64,000 bases of DNA from Psychrobacter sp. NG25 (lineage in GTDB: Bacteria > Pseudomonadota > Gammaproteobacteria > Pseudomonadales > Moraxellaceae): NCBI RefSeq assembly GCF_015234355.1, contig NZ_JADGMV010000001.1:496001-560000 (forward strand), in the 5' to 3' direction. Position numbers and translations under genes: made by a program. Positions within the stretch are counted from its first letter, which is position 1; every line of letters starts with the position of its first letter. The notes under the pieces were generated by a model. It searched no databases. It saw nothing but the letters and a program-made list of their open reading frames with translations, and was not told the DNA's origin. Shown here piece after piece: positions 1 through 9,641 of this stretch.

Positions 1-83
1 AGCCTCATTGAGTGAAAAGCTCATACTTGCTCGTTCAACGTTATAACCTCGTCCAATATTATATACTCTAAGAATAATACCCA

Positions 84-134
84 TAAAAAAACCGCCTTGA
101 ATACTCATGACGAGTAGCTCAAAGCGGTTTTTTT
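84..134 (-). terminator. Rho-independent terminator of pnp
   Basis: A run of A, then ACCGC, a spacer, GCGGT and a run of T form a hairpin with T-tracts on both strands. It starts about 30 bases after the pnp stop codon and should end the rpsO-pnp transcript. It could also stop transcription entering from the other side. Confidence 0.8.
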
Positions 135-166
135 GTACTAAATTAAACCAAACCAATTGTTAAAAA

Positions 167-2269
167 TTAGTTCTGCTCAATACCTTTCATAGTCAGCTTA
201 ATGCGACCACGGTTATCAACGTCTTGAACGAAGACTTTAACGATCTGACCTTCTTTCAAATAATCTGATACATTTTCTACTCGCTCTTCTGCGATTTGTG
301 AGATATGTACTAGACCGTCAGTGTTTGGCAATACGTTAACGAACGCTCCGAAGTCAACAATACGAGCAACCGTACCCTCGTAAGTTTTGCCAACTTCAAC
401 TTCAGCAGTCAATGCTTCGATTTTACCAATAGCGGCTTTAGTTGCTGCTTTGTTTTCACCAAAGATACGAATCGTGCCACCATCATCGATATCGATAACC
501 GCGCCAGTTTCTTCCGTTAGCTGACGAATCATTGCGCCGCCTTTACCGATTACGTCACGGATTTTATCCGGATTGATTTCGATAACGGCATAGTTAGGTG
601 CATGAGCGTTAATTTCGGTACGGCTCTCAGGCAGTACTTTGTTCATCGCATCTAGGATATGGATACGACCGGCATGGGCCTGCTTAAGCGCTTGCTCCAT
701 GATATCAGGCGTAATACCTTCGATTTTGATATCCATCTGCAGCGCAGTAATACCATCTTTAGAACCAGCAACTTTAAAGTCCATATCGCCAAGATGATCT
801 TCATCACCTAAGATATCTGATAATACAGCGAAACGCTCGCCTTCTTTAACCAGACCCATCGCGATACCAGCAACAGGTGCTTTTAGTGGAACACCAGCAT
901 CCATCAATGCCAAACTTGCACCACAAACAGACGCCATAGAAGATGAACCATTTGATTCAGTAATCTCTGATACTACACGGATGACATATGGGAAGCGTTC
1001 GCTATCTGGAAGCATTGCTTGCACACCGCGACGTGCTAAACGGCCATGACCGATTTCACGACGTTTTGGAATACCTTCACGACCCGTTTCACCTACTGAG
1101 AAATGCGGGAAGTTGTAATGCAGCATGAAATGGTCACGGATAGTGCCACCTAGTGAATCAATCATGTTGACGTCGCGACTGTTACCCAATGTGGTCGTAA
1201 CCAATGCTTGCGTCTCACCACGAGTGAATAGTGCTGAACCATGCGTGAACGGCAATACACCAACCTGTACGTCAAGTGCGCGGACGGTCTCAAGATCACG
1301 ACCATCGATACGTGGCTTACCTGACAAGATATTGTCACGAACCGTACGATACTTCAGATCGTTATAGATTTCTTTAAGTTCAGTTACAGTATCAGCATAA
1401 CTTTCTGACTCAGCATCACCAGCAAGCGCATCAATAATTGACTGCTTGATTTCGTCAAGCTTAGCGTAACGTTCTTGCTTGTCTGTAGTAGTGTAAGCGT
1501 CTGCAACTTGCTCACCGAACTGCTCTTTCATGCTGCTGGTAAGCACTTGATCGCGTTCAGGGGCACTATACTGTTGCTTAGCAGTACCGATTTCTTCTGC
1601 CATTGACGCAATGTTGTCAATAACGATTTGCTGTTGTTGATGACCGTATAATACTGCGCCTAGCATCTGATCTTCTGAAAGCTCTGCTGCTTCAGATTCA
1701 ACCATCAATACTGCAGACTTCGTACCGGCCACAACCAAATCAAGGTCACTCTCTTTGAGCTGCTCAATTGTTGGGTTCAGTACGTATTCACCATTGATAA
1801 AACCAACACGTGCCGCTGCAACTGGACCATTGAATGGCGCATCAGAAATAGCCAATGCTGCTGAAGCACCGATTAGTGCAGCGATATCAGCAGACTGAGT
1901 CTTATCTGATGAAACGACTGTCGCAGTGATCTGAATTTCGTTAACATAGCCTTCAGGAAATAGCGGACGAATCGGACGATCGATTAAGCGCGAAGTTAAT
2001 GTTTCAAACTCGCTTGCACGGCCTTCACGTTTGCCATAAGCACCCGGAATTTTACCCGCTGCATACATTTTTTCTTGATAGTTTACAGTTAGCGGAAAGA
2101 AGTTTTGACCTGCTTTGGCTTCTGATTTTACGACTGCTGCAACTAGTACAGTAACGCCGCCCATGTGAACTAAAATAGAGTTTGCCTGACGTGCTACGCG
2201 ACCAGTTTCGATAACAACTTGCTGGTTACCGTATTGGAATTCACGCTTAATAGTGTTAAACATTGTCAT
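167..2269 (-). CDS. pnp: Polyribonucleotide nucleotidyltransferase (PNPase)
   Basis: PNPase degrades RNA 3'-5' by phosphorolysis and works in the degradosome and cold-shock RNA turnover. The 700-aa protein has the usual order: two RNase PH-like domains (the second with the DFKVAGS active-site segment near residue 490), a KH domain with VIGKGG near 573, and an S1 domain from about 622. The length matches the family. The ATG at 2269 is preferred because AGGA lies 8 bases upstream; a second ATG two codons later lacks that spacing. It follows rpsO on the same strand, the classic order, but with a 0.7-kb gap and a hairpin between. Function is very secure. Confidence 0.98.
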   Translation of the reverse strand: MTMFNTIKREFQYGNQQVVIETGRVARQANSILVHMGGVTVLVAAVVKSEAKAGQNFFPLTVNYQEKMYAAGKIPGAYGKREGRASEFETLTSRLIDRPIRPLFPEGYVNEIQITATVVSSDKTQSADIAALIGASAALAISDAPFNGPVAAARVGFINGEYVLNPTIEQLKESDLDLVVAGTKSAVLMVESEAAELSEDQMLGAVLYGHQQQQIVIDNIASMAEEIGTAKQQYSAPERDQVLTSSMKEQFGEQVADAYTTTDKQERYAKLDEIKQSIIDALAGDAESESYADTVTELKEIYNDLKYRTVRDNILSGKPRIDGRDLETVRALDVQVGVLPFTHGSALFTRGETQALVTTTLGNSRDVNMIDSLGGTIRDHFMLHYNFPHFSVGETGREGIPKRREIGHGRLARRGVQAMLPDSERFPYVIRVVSEITESNGSSSMASVCGASLALMDAGVPLKAPVAGIAMGLVKEGERFAVLSDILGDEDHLGDMDFKVAGSKDGITALQMDIKIEGITPDIMEQALKQAHAGRIHILDAMNKVLPESRTEINAHAPNYAVIEINPDKIRDVIGKGGAMIRQLTEETGAVIDIDDGGTIRIFGENKAATKAAIGKIEALTAEVEVGKTYEGTVARIVDFGAFVNVLPNTDGLVHISQIAEERVENVSDYLKEGQIVKVFVQDVDNRGRIKLTMKGIEQN

Positions 2270-2992
2270 ATAATATTCCTAATGTTGACTGACAAAAATA
2301 ATATCAGCGCTATAAAAATCTGATATCTGTCATTAAAATTCTTTGTATATAACCGTTTATTGACAAGGCCCCTGTTGTAGGATGATGTCAATTAGGGTCA
2401 ATATCGCTACCTATTTATCTCATATATATGTCTATGATAGACATCGTACGCTTACGTATATTTGGTCGTTCAAATTTGGTTGTACTATAAATACTATCAA
2501 AGGCCTTCATACAAAAGGCATCAGTGATCAAAACTACCATACATCATATTTTCTGTGTTCTTTAAGTATTTGTATTTATAGTGGCTAGACTACAGCCAAT
2601 CACTCTGTAAATAATCGCTATATAGCTAGCAGCCATATGATAAAACTTACTAGGCATTATTTTACAGTGATTTATAGTTATTGACCAATGAATTGCAAAA
2701 TGGGGCATATCCTGCCAGTTCGCATTTCAATTCTGATTAAACCATCAATGTTATTGCTAATCAGCTATTTATTACTTACTCTCAGATGGCTATATCAGTT
2801 AAGACAACAACGCTTAATAGCCCATACTGATAAACATAAAAAAACGGCGTGAAACTATTCCACACCGTTTTTAGAAAAATCTATTTTATCGATATTAGCG
2901 AGCAAATGCTAAGCGGCTTAGCAGAACCTTTAAAGTAATGCCACATACGGGCACTTTTTAATTTGGCAGCCACTCGCACTGTTGTCGCTAGA
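2270..2992. other. Intergenic region between rpsO and pnp
   Basis: This 720-bp AT-rich stretch holds the rpsO terminator at its right end and presumably the pnp leader and promoter at its left end. A 68-codon plus-strand frame is present, but its codon use and composition look non-coding. No repeat or RNA gene was recognised. Confidence 0.6.
2837..2873 (-). terminator. Hairpin terminator downstream of rpsO
   Basis: ACGGCGTG pairs with CACACCGT (one G-T pair) around a 9-base loop. Seven T follow on the minus strand. It lies about 120 bases after rpsO and would separate most rpsO transcripts from pnp. Confidence 0.75.
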
Positions 2993-3259
2993 TTAACGAC
3001 GTAGACCTAACTGGCTAATAAGAGTGGTATAACGACCAAGATCTTTACCTTTTAGGTAATCAAGCAATTTACGACGGGTGTTAACCATACGGATAAGACC
3101 GCGACGGCTATGATGGTCCGCTTTATGCGCTTTAAAATGGTTCTGTAGATCGTTGATACGAGCACTTAACAAAGCTACTTGAACTTCTGGTGAACCAGTG
3201 TCGCTTTCGCCACGTTGGTATTGAGCAATGATTTGTTCGCGATCAGTATTAGTTAGCAT
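2993..3259 (-). CDS. rpsO: 30S ribosomal protein S15
   Basis: S15 is a primary binder of 16S rRNA (central domain) and forms a bridge to the 50S subunit. The 88-aa product beginning MLTNTDREQ matches the family length (about 89). It contains the conserved DTGSPEVQ segment and the C-terminal DYLKGKD region. The open frame extends 30 codons further upstream, but the ATG at 3259 has a clear GGAG ribosome site and gives the normal S15 N-terminus. It is the upstream partner of pnp. In E. coli S15 represses its own translation; the roughly 300-base AT-rich leader here may allow similar control, which is inference. Confidence 0.97.
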   Translation of the reverse strand: MLTNTDREQIIAQYQRGESDTGSPEVQVALLSARINDLQNHFKAHKADHHSRRGLIRMVNTRRKLLDYLKGKDLGRYTTLISQLGLRR

Positions 3260-3530
3260 AAATATCTCCGGCAATGCTAAAAGCTTAAAAATACACTCGA
3301 ATTTGAGTCGTTTTAAAAGCAGTAGAATAGTAAATAAAGTAACTTGCACGTCATTCAGGACAACCCTGCATTACTAGAGTTGACCTAGTGTACGACAAGC
3401 TCAATTAGTTATAACGATCATTTGTATGAAGCTGCTATGAGACAGTATCCAATATAGCCATCCGTTTTGAATAGTCTGCTGGATATAATATCCCATCTAA
3501 ACTAAATTTAAATGTGACGCTGATTATAAC

Positions 3531-3559
3531 AAAAAACTGCTGAACTCGCAGCAGTTTTT
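3531..3559 (-). terminator. Hairpin terminator after the small acidic protein gene
   Basis: AACTGCTG and CAGCAGTT form an 8-bp stem with A/T tracts on both sides, so it can act on either strand. It lies about 85 bases downstream of the 3643-3819 gene. Confidence 0.7.
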
Positions 3560-3642
3560 CACATTAGTTTTACGGCTAAATTAGCTTCTATCGAAAACAT
3601 CAAACCTAATCATTTACAAACTTAGTCATCTGATAGTGCTAT

Positions 3643-3819
3643 TTATTTCCTAATATCGCTCTCGGTAGCATTACCACCAAGCTCGTCATCTCCGAGCGGT
3701 GCCGCCGTAGTGACTTCCGCTAAGCTATCTGGAGCACTATGTTCGCTAGGATTAATCTCTTCTGCAAGCTTTTCAATCTCTTTTTCTTGCTCGTCCATAT
3801 TGTTCGGTGAATTACTCAT
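3643..3819 (-). CDS. Small acidic hydrophilic protein, function unknown
   Basis: This is a 58-aa product starting MSNSPNNMDEQEKE. It is rich in Asp, Glu, Ser and Pro, has no Cys and no hydrophobic segment, and is probably disordered. The open frame runs 15 codons further up, but the ATG at 3819 has AGGAGC 8-9 bases upstream. The next gene upstream encodes another small MSNS-starting acidic protein, and a DJ-1/PfpI gene follows that. This layout suggests a stress-linked cluster (inference). I recognise no named family. Confidence 0.6.
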   Translation of the reverse strand: MSNSPNNMDEQEKEIEKLAEEINPSEHSAPDSLAEVTTAAPLGDDELGGNATESDIRK

Positions 3820-3935
3820 ATTAGCTCCTGAATTATTATTTTTTTGGACTAACTGCGATTGCACTCATTAATATTGAAACGTGCAAACTATAAATACATT
3901 AGTATGGCTCTACTCTAGAAAACGCATCGGACAGA

Positions 3936-4097
3936 TTATTTGTCTTCTTTGGTACTTTCTACATTATCGGCAATACGGTCTGCAGCTGCTTCAGTATCTG
4001 CTGAGTGATTGTTTTCAGTCTGACCTTTGAGCGCTGCAGTCGCTGAATCAGAACGTTGTTGCTCAAGTTTGGTATCGTTTGGGTTAGAATTTGACAT
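3936..4097 (-). CDS. Small hydrophilic protein (53 aa), function unknown
   Basis: This 53-codon frame starts at the ATG at 4097, 10 bases after AAGGAAAA, and ends in TAA at 3936. The product begins MSNSNPNDTK and ends ESTKEDK. It is polar and alanine-rich in the middle, with no hydrophobic core, Cys or Trp. It shares the MSNS start and general composition with its downstream neighbour at 3643-3819, so the two may be distant paralogues. It lies just downstream of the DJ-1/PfpI gene on the same strand. Confidence 0.55.
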   Translation of the reverse strand: MSNSNPNDTKLEQQRSDSATAALKGQTENNHSADTEAAADRIADNVESTKEDK

Positions 4098-4171
4098 AAT
4101 ATTTTCCTTAGTTATGGTTATGAATGATTAAAGTATTTTGATGCTTGTTTGACGATTAGATAGCAAGGATT

Positions 4172-4696
4172 CTAAGATAGTGCTTTATCTATAGCATCAA
4201 CAAAATTGGTTATATCGTCTGGATTACGCGAGGTGATAAGATTGCCATCAACTTGTACTGTTTTATCTACATAATTTGCGCCAGCATTCTCTAAATCTGT
4301 CTGAAGCGTAGGATAAGCAGTCAATGTTTTACCCTTGGCAATACCTATGTTAATGAGTATCCAAGGTGCATGACAGATAACAGCCAACGGCTTATTCGCA
4401 TCATTGATAGCACTAATTATTCCATGAGCTTCTTTATTGCCTCGGATGGTATCTGCATTCACAGTACCGCCTGGTAGCACTAATGCATCATAATCAGTAA
4501 CACTAGCTTCATTTGCAAAGATATCAGCGGTGAAAGTATCACCTTTATCGACATCTTGCTTCATCGCTTGGACTTCTTTATCTTCGTTAGTAGTAATAAG
4601 AACTGTCTTATAACCTTTGTCTTTCAGTTGATTATTAACCTCTTCATACTCTGCTTGTTCGAAATTATTGTGTAGTAAAAAAGCAATAGTTTTCAT
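4172..4696 (-). CDS. DJ-1/PfpI family protein (general stress protein 18 type)
   Basis: This 174-aa protein has the class I glutamine amidotransferase-like fold of the DJ-1/PfpI family. The nucleophile elbow is visible as AVICHAPW, with Cys near residue 108. The DALVLPGG segment and the ENAGANYVDKTV region are typical of the YhbO/PfpI branch. Members act as stress-induced proteases, chaperones or deglycases; which activity applies cannot be told from sequence. It heads a small minus-strand cluster with two acidic small proteins. AGGAAG precedes the ATG. Confidence 0.85.
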   Translation of the reverse strand: MKTIAFLLHNNFEQAEYEEVNNQLKDKGYKTVLITTNEDKEVQAMKQDVDKGDTFTADIFANEASVTDYDALVLPGGTVNADTIRGNKEAHGIISAINDANKPLAVICHAPWILINIGIAKGKTLTAYPTLQTDLENAGANYVDKTVQVDGNLITSRNPDDITNFVDAIDKALS

Positions 4697-4780
4697 AATA
4701 CTTCCTGTCTTTATATTTGTGATTTTATATAAGAAAATTTATTATTGATTTGCCTATTTTTCTTGTTATTGGTGCCTTTC

Positions 4781-4822
4781 ATTTTTATTGGGCGTCGAGT
4801 TATTTTTATTAAGTGTCGAGCC
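4781..4822. repeat. 21-bp direct repeat, two copies
   Basis: Two adjacent 21-bp units starting ATTTTTATT and ending GTCGAG plus two bases (4781-4801 and 4802-4822) differ at only a few positions. They lie in a very AT-rich stretch between the PfpI gene and the truB terminator. No function is evident. Confidence 0.55.
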
Positions 4823-4985
4823 TTAAACCGTAAAACCTTCCTTGTTAGAACTATTCCATACTAGTTTTTTATTATTGTGAGTTTTTATTATTAGCCTGCT
4901 TTTTGTTTTTCCTACTTTTTGTTTTTATCGTTTTATTATATTAATTACTTCGTCTGGCTTTCCCTAGCTGACATATCTAATGTAC

Positions 4986-5018
4986 AAAAAAAACAGGTTC
5001 CACCATAGGTGAAACCTG
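4986..5018 (-). terminator. Terminator of the rimP-truB operon
   Basis: CAGGTTTCACC pairs with GGTGGAACCTG (with a mismatch) around a short loop. Eight T follow on the minus strand. It begins about 85 bases after the truB stop codon and ends the rimP-nusA-infB-rbfA-truB transcript. Confidence 0.85.
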
Positions 5019-5102
5019 CAATAAAATGTGAGGATATGTGATTAGTGTAAACTATTAGTAAGCCATAAAGGCTTTATCGCACTTTCTTTAACAAGAATAA
5101 AA

Positions 5103-6164
5103 CTAACGCTGAATTAGTTTTTTTGGCTGTAATCGACCATTTAGACTGACTGCACCTAAACCTAAAAATTGACCGTCTTCGTTTATCAAGCGAATATCCA
5201 CAGGTATTTCATGCTTCAATGGCTTCATATCAGTAAGCTGCTCGCTATCATCTATCTCAGAAACCGCTTGCTGACGAACAGCTATATCTTGACTAGCCCA
5301 TGATTCACTATCAATATTGTCGGCTATATAGTCTCTGATATCATCTGTGAGTTGCTCAAACACATTTAAACGTTGACCCATATGTATACGAGTACACTGT
5401 TCGGCTGTTAATATCATTTCAGCGTCGATATTGATACAAGCATCCACTGGCATCAGCTGCTCTTGTCGGCCATCTAACGCTTCTAACTCTGGCAAAGTTA
5501 TCGCATTATCAATGTTAAAATCACCAACTTGCGTACGTCGTAATGCTGTCAAATGCCCTAATGTGCCTAATGCTTTGGCAATGTCTTCACCGAGAACACG
5601 TACATAAGTGCCTTTAGTACAAGTCACTGTCAATTGGATCTGCTCATGATCCAGTGCTTTCAAATCAATCGCTTTAATGACGATATCTCTAGGTGCTCGC
5701 TCTACTTCAATACCGGCACGGGCATATTCGTAGAGTTTTTTACCGTCTTTTTTTAGCGCAGAATACATTGGAGGTATCTGCTGCTGAGCGCCTGAGAATT
5801 GCTGAGCAACTTGCTCTAATAGTGCAGTATCGAATGTTGGAATAGCTGCTTGCTCAACGATTTTGCCATCTGCATCGCCGGTATCGGTCTGACCACCAAG
5901 CAAAATAATTGCTTCATAGGATTTGTCAGCATCAAGCTGATAATGACTAAACTTCGTTGCTTCACCCATGCAAATCGGCAATAGACCTGTTGCCATTGGA
6001 TCAAGCGTACCCGTATGTCCCGCTTTTTTGCTGTCATGATTCGGTGATTTGAATAGATATTTCACCTTTGACACCACTTGCTGTGAGGTCATACCTTTGG
6101 GTTTATCTACTAAGATAACCCCTGAGACTTTTATTTTATCAGCTTGCTTGGGCGATGTAGACAT
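5103..6164 (-). CDS. truB: tRNA pseudouridine(55) synthase TruB
   Basis: TruB makes pseudouridine 55 in the T-loop of most tRNAs. The catalytic motif GHTGTLDPMATG carries the nucleophile Asp55. The later KDGKKLYEYAR and TKGTYVR segments are family hallmarks. At 353 aa it is longer than the E. coli enzyme (314 aa). The extra length includes an acidic stretch at about residues 265-310 that interrupts the C-terminal PUA-like region. The gene begins 9 bases after the rbfA stop codon, as is usual in this operon. Confidence 0.97.
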   Translation of the reverse strand: MSTSPKQADKIKVSGVILVDKPKGMTSQQVVSKVKYLFKSPNHDSKKAGHTGTLDPMATGLLPICMGEATKFSHYQLDADKSYEAIILLGGQTDTGDADGKIVEQAAIPTFDTALLEQVAQQFSGAQQQIPPMYSALKKDGKKLYEYARAGIEVERAPRDIVIKAIDLKALDHEQIQLTVTCTKGTYVRVLGEDIAKALGTLGHLTALRRTQVGDFNIDNAITLPELEALDGRQEQLMPVDACINIDAEMILTAEQCTRIHMGQRLNVFEQLTDDIRDYIADNIDSESWASQDIAVRQQAVSEIDDSEQLTDMKPLKHEIPVDIRLINEDGQFLGLGAVSLNGRLQPKKLIQR

Positions 6165-6173
6165 AATATAGAT

Positions 6174-6563
6174 TTACTCGTCATTCTCATTTTGTTCTGT
6201 CTTAGTGACAGCCTGGCTAATCAGATCCATCATGTAATTACCACGAGCGGTCACTTCATCATAATGAAAACGCAAGCGCGGGGTAGTACGTGTCTTTAGA
6301 CTATGGCTTAGCTCAGTACGTAAAAAACCCGCTGCTTTATTCAGTACGGTAACGCTCTCTTCGTGATTGGTCTTGGTCATCGCATCATTGAGCCCAGGCT
6401 CCATAATAGTGACATAGACATCAGCATACCCTAAATCCGGGCTAACCTTGACACTAGAAATAGTGACAAAACCAGTCAAGCGTGGGTCATTAACTTCATC
6501 ACGAATAAGAACAGCAAGCTCACGCTGAATTTGATCGGATAAGCGTTGTAAACGTTGGTTCAT
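6174..6563 (-). CDS. rbfA: Ribosome-binding factor A
   Basis: RbfA is a KH-fold protein that binds the immature 30S subunit and helps 16S rRNA 5'-end maturation, especially in the cold. The 129-aa product starts MNQRLQRLSDQIQREL and keeps the LIRDEVNDPRLTGFVTI and SPDLGYADVYVT segments. Its place between infB and truB is the standard one. A hairpin with a T-tract lies in the 200-bp gap before it. Confidence 0.96.
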   Translation of the reverse strand: MNQRLQRLSDQIQRELAVLIRDEVNDPRLTGFVTISSVKVSPDLGYADVYVTIMEPGLNDAMTKTNHEESVTVLNKAAGFLRTELSHSLKTRTTPRLRFHYDEVTARGNYMMDLISQAVTKTEQNENDE

Positions 6564-6644
6564 TTTATTACCTTAATTTGGTAGGGCTTATTTTCATTGA
6601 TTAGCCCATTTGCTTATTAATACATTTAAGGGCTTATATTTGTT

Positions 6645-6677
6645 AAAAAAGGCCTAGCAGGATGTACCTGTTAGGCC
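6645..6677 (-). terminator. Intra-operon hairpin between infB and rbfA
   Basis: GGCCTAACAGG pairs with CCTGCTAGGCC (one mismatch) around a 5-base loop, with six T after it on the minus strand. It has the form of a strong terminator inside an operon, so rbfA-truB may be expressed below infB or from a promoter of their own (inference). Confidence 0.75.
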
Positions 6678-6766
6678 TAAGTACAGCTAGATATGAAGGG
6701 TATACTAATATGCGCAGCGGATTAAGCGTATTGCATTATTAGAAACCTTTATATCGAACAGTGACT

Positions 6767-9490
6767 TTAGATAGTACGTGCGAACTCTTGGATTTCAAAG
6801 ACTTCGATCTTATCACCAGCTTCGACATCGTAACCACGTACCGCTAGGCCACATTCCATACCAGTACGTACTTCATTGACGTCTTCTTTGTAACGACGCA
6901 ATGATTGCAATTGACCAGTAAAGATAACTTGGTCAGCGCGCAATACGCGGATAGGTTTGTTGCGATAGATTGTACCTTCAACCACCATACAACCAGCAGC
7001 CGCACCGAACTTACTAGAGCGGAATACTTCGCGAACATCTGCAACACCAAGGATTTTCTCACGATGTTCAGGAGCCAACATACCGCTCATTGCTGCTTTT
7101 ACATCGTCGATCAAGCCATAAATGACACTATAGTAGCGAATATCCATGTTGGCAGAATCTGATTTACGACGTGCAGTAGCATCCGCACGAACGTTGAAAC
7201 CTAGTAATACTGCTTCGCTAGACTCTGCAAGTGTTACGTCAGACTCAGAGATAGGACCAACGCCTGAGCTAATCACTCTGACTTTAACTTCGTCAGTTGA
7301 CAACTCATTTAGTGCAGAAAGCAATGCTTCAAGTGAACCACGAACATCAGTTTTCAAGACGATATTCAAGAATGACACATCGCCTTGTTCCATCTGATCA
7401 AACATGCTTTCAAGACGCATGGCGTTTTGACGCTCAAGTTGACGCTCACGCTCACGGTTGGTTCTAAAATCAGCAACTTCACGAGCTTTTTTCTCATCAG
7501 TGACAACTAAGAATTCACTACCAGCGGCTGGCGTTTCAGGCAGACCTAAAATCTCTACAGGGATAGAAGGACCGGCTGATTGGATACGTTGACCATGCTC
7601 ATCTGTTAGCGCACGGACTTTACCATAATGCTCACCAGCTAGAACCAAGTCGCCTTGCTTCAATGTACCTTTTTTAACTAGGACACTCACAACAGGACCA
7701 CGACCTTTTTCAAGTCTTGATTCAATAACGACACCCTGTGCAGCGCCATCTACAGGTGCTTCTAGTTCCATTAGCTCAGCTTGTAAGCTAATAAACTCTA
7801 ACAAGTTATCGATACCTTCGCCTGTTTTGGCTGAGATACGTGCCATTGGTGTATCACCACCCCATTCTTCTGATACGACTTCTTTCGTCGTCAATTCATT
7901 AAGAACGCGGTCAGGATCAGCGCCTGGCTTATCCATTTTGTTGATAGCAACAATGATCGGCGTACCAGCAGCACGTGCATGATCAATGGCTTCTGCCGTT
8001 TGAGGCATCATACCATCGTCAGCTGCAACAACAAGTACAACAATATCAGTCGCTTGAGCACCACGTGAACGCATAGCACTAAAGGCTGCGTGACCTGGTG
8101 TGTCAAGGAAGGTAATAACACCGCGCTCGGTTTTTACATGGTAAGCACCGATATGCTGTGTAATACCACCAGCTTCACCATTCGCAACTTTCGTTTCACG
8201 AATTTTATCTAATAGTGACGTTTTACCATGGTCAACGTGACCCATGATGGTTACGACTGGTGGACGCGTTTGCACATTGCTACTACGTTCATCAACCGCA
8301 TACTGTAAGTCATCTTCAACTTTAGTATCACTGACTGGAACTGGGTTGTGACCCATTTCTTCAACAAGTAAACTTGCTGTCGCTTGGTCAATAGTGTCTG
8401 ACTCACGAGCCATCTCACCCATTTTCATAAGCAGTTTGGTCACTTCGCGAGCTTTAACTGCCATACGCTGAGCAAGATCAGCTACTGTAATTTGCTCACT
8501 GATCTCAACGTCATAAACAATTTTTTCAACAGGTTTTTCAAATTTATGCTGTGATGCTTGCGTTGAGCGCAAACCGTTTTTACGGTTTTTGATCTCACGC
8601 TCATCTTGATTCTTACGACGACGACCACGAGCACCAGTGCTGCTTGCACCGCGCTTGATTTCGCGACGTTCTTTTTCAAATGATTCTTCTAATGCATCAC
8701 CGACTAGACCTTCAGCCAATGGCTCATCTTTACGAACTTCAGCAGCAGGCTGATCCGTATATTTACCAGCCATTTTACGCATTTGCTCAAGTGTGCGCTT
8801 TTGCGCTTCTTCAGCTTGAACACGGCGTGTTTCTGTTTCGATTTCACGTAAACGTGCTTCTTCTTTTTCACGTGCTTCACGAGCTTTACGCTCTACTGCT
8901 GTTTCAACTTTTGGTTTCGTAGCAGCGACTTTTTTCTTCGGTTGTTCTTTAGGCTTGACTTCAACAGTCGTTTTTCCGCCTTTCTTAACAACAACTGACG
9001 TTGAAATATCGTCGTTCTTGTCATCAGATTTTTTGCTAGAACCTAAGCTTGCACGCATCGCAGCTAAGGTTGCTGCTTGACGTTCTTCAGATTTTTTCTT
9101 AGTAGCAGCACGCTCTTCAGCGTCCTTAGCAGCACGTTCTTGCGACTCAATCATCGCTTGCTCACGCGCAGCCAATTCTTCAGCCATTTTTTCTGGATCA
9201 GGCTTTTCGAATACTTTCTTTTTACGCACTTCAACATTGACGCTCTTAGATTTACCTGAAGAGCCAGTCACGCGCGCGGTGCTAGTCGTTTTAGACTTGA
9301 GACTAATACGACGCTTCTCTTGCTGACCATGACTTTGCTTTAAATACGTCACCAACTTCTCTTGCTCAACTTCTGAGACTAGGTCATCCTCTGCACGAGC
9401 AGGTAGTCCAGCATCTACTAATTGCTGTTTTACAGCACTTGCAGTTTTGCCTACCATATCTGCCAGTTCTTTGACGGTCTTATCTGCCAT
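6767..9490 (-). CDS. infB: Translation initiation factor IF-2
   Basis: IF-2 is the GTPase that brings fMet-tRNA to the 30S subunit and promotes 50S joining. The 907-aa product has an N-terminal IF2_N helix, a long charged Lys/Glu/Arg-rich region (about residues 60-300), a second IF2_N, then the G domain from about residue 410 with [17 protein letters not shown] and NKMD. Domains II, III and IV follow. Length is normal for gammaproteobacteria. No downstream internal start with a strong ribosome site was checked in detail, but E. coli makes shorter IF-2 forms. Confidence 0.98.
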   Translation of the reverse strand: MADKTVKELADMVGKTASAVKQQLVDAGLPARAEDDLVSEVEQEKLVTYLKQSHGQQEKRRISLKSKTTSTARVTGSSGKSKSVNVEVRKKKVFEKPDPEKMAEELAAREQAMIESQERAAKDAEERAATKKKSEERQAATLAAMRASLGSSKKSDDKNDDISTSVVVKKGGKTTVEVKPKEQPKKKVAATKPKVETAVERKAREAREKEEARLREIETETRRVQAEEAQKRTLEQMRKMAGKYTDQPAAEVRKDEPLAEGLVGDALEESFEKERREIKRGASSTGARGRRRKNQDEREIKNRKNGLRSTQASQHKFEKPVEKIVYDVEISEQITVADLAQRMAVKAREVTKLLMKMGEMARESDTIDQATASLLVEEMGHNPVPVSDTKVEDDLQYAVDERSSNVQTRPPVVTIMGHVDHGKTSLLDKIRETKVANGEAGGITQHIGAYHVKTERGVITFLDTPGHAAFSAMRSRGAQATDIVVLVVAADDGMMPQTAEAIDHARAAGTPIIVAINKMDKPGADPDRVLNELTTKEVVSEEWGGDTPMARISAKTGEGIDNLLEFISLQAELMELEAPVDGAAQGVVIESRLEKGRGPVVSVLVKKGTLKQGDLVLAGEHYGKVRALTDEHGQRIQSAGPSIPVEILGLPETPAAGSEFLVVTDEKKAREVADFRTNRERERQLERQNAMRLESMFDQMEQGDVSFLNIVLKTDVRGSLEALLSALNELSTDEVKVRVISSGVGPISESDVTLAESSEAVLLGFNVRADATARRKSDSANMDIRYYSVIYGLIDDVKAAMSGMLAPEHREKILGVADVREVFRSSKFGAAAGCMVVEGTIYRNKPIRVLRADQVIFTGQLQSLRRYKEDVNEVRTGMECGLAVRGYDVEAGDKIEVFEIQEFARTI

Positions 9491-9641
9491 TTATTATCAC
9501 CTACTGTCTATTATTTGCTATATGTTCAATTCAGTTGTTGGCTACAAATGATTGGGGTAAGGCTAGTATTTATGTTGCAGTCATACCAGCACTTTATTAT
9601 CGATAGCATATCACCAAAAGACAGCGATATGCAGTTACCGC

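Noticed and set aside
1..84. Minus-strand open frame from an ATG at 84 running off the left edge
   Set aside because: The ATG follows directly on the T-tract of the pnp terminator and has no ribosome site. Only 28 codons are visible, so it cannot be judged.
2382..2588. 68-codon plus-strand frame between rpsO and pnp
   Set aside because: Its composition (Tyr/Ile/His-rich, Cys-rich tail) and lack of a ribosome site look non-coding.
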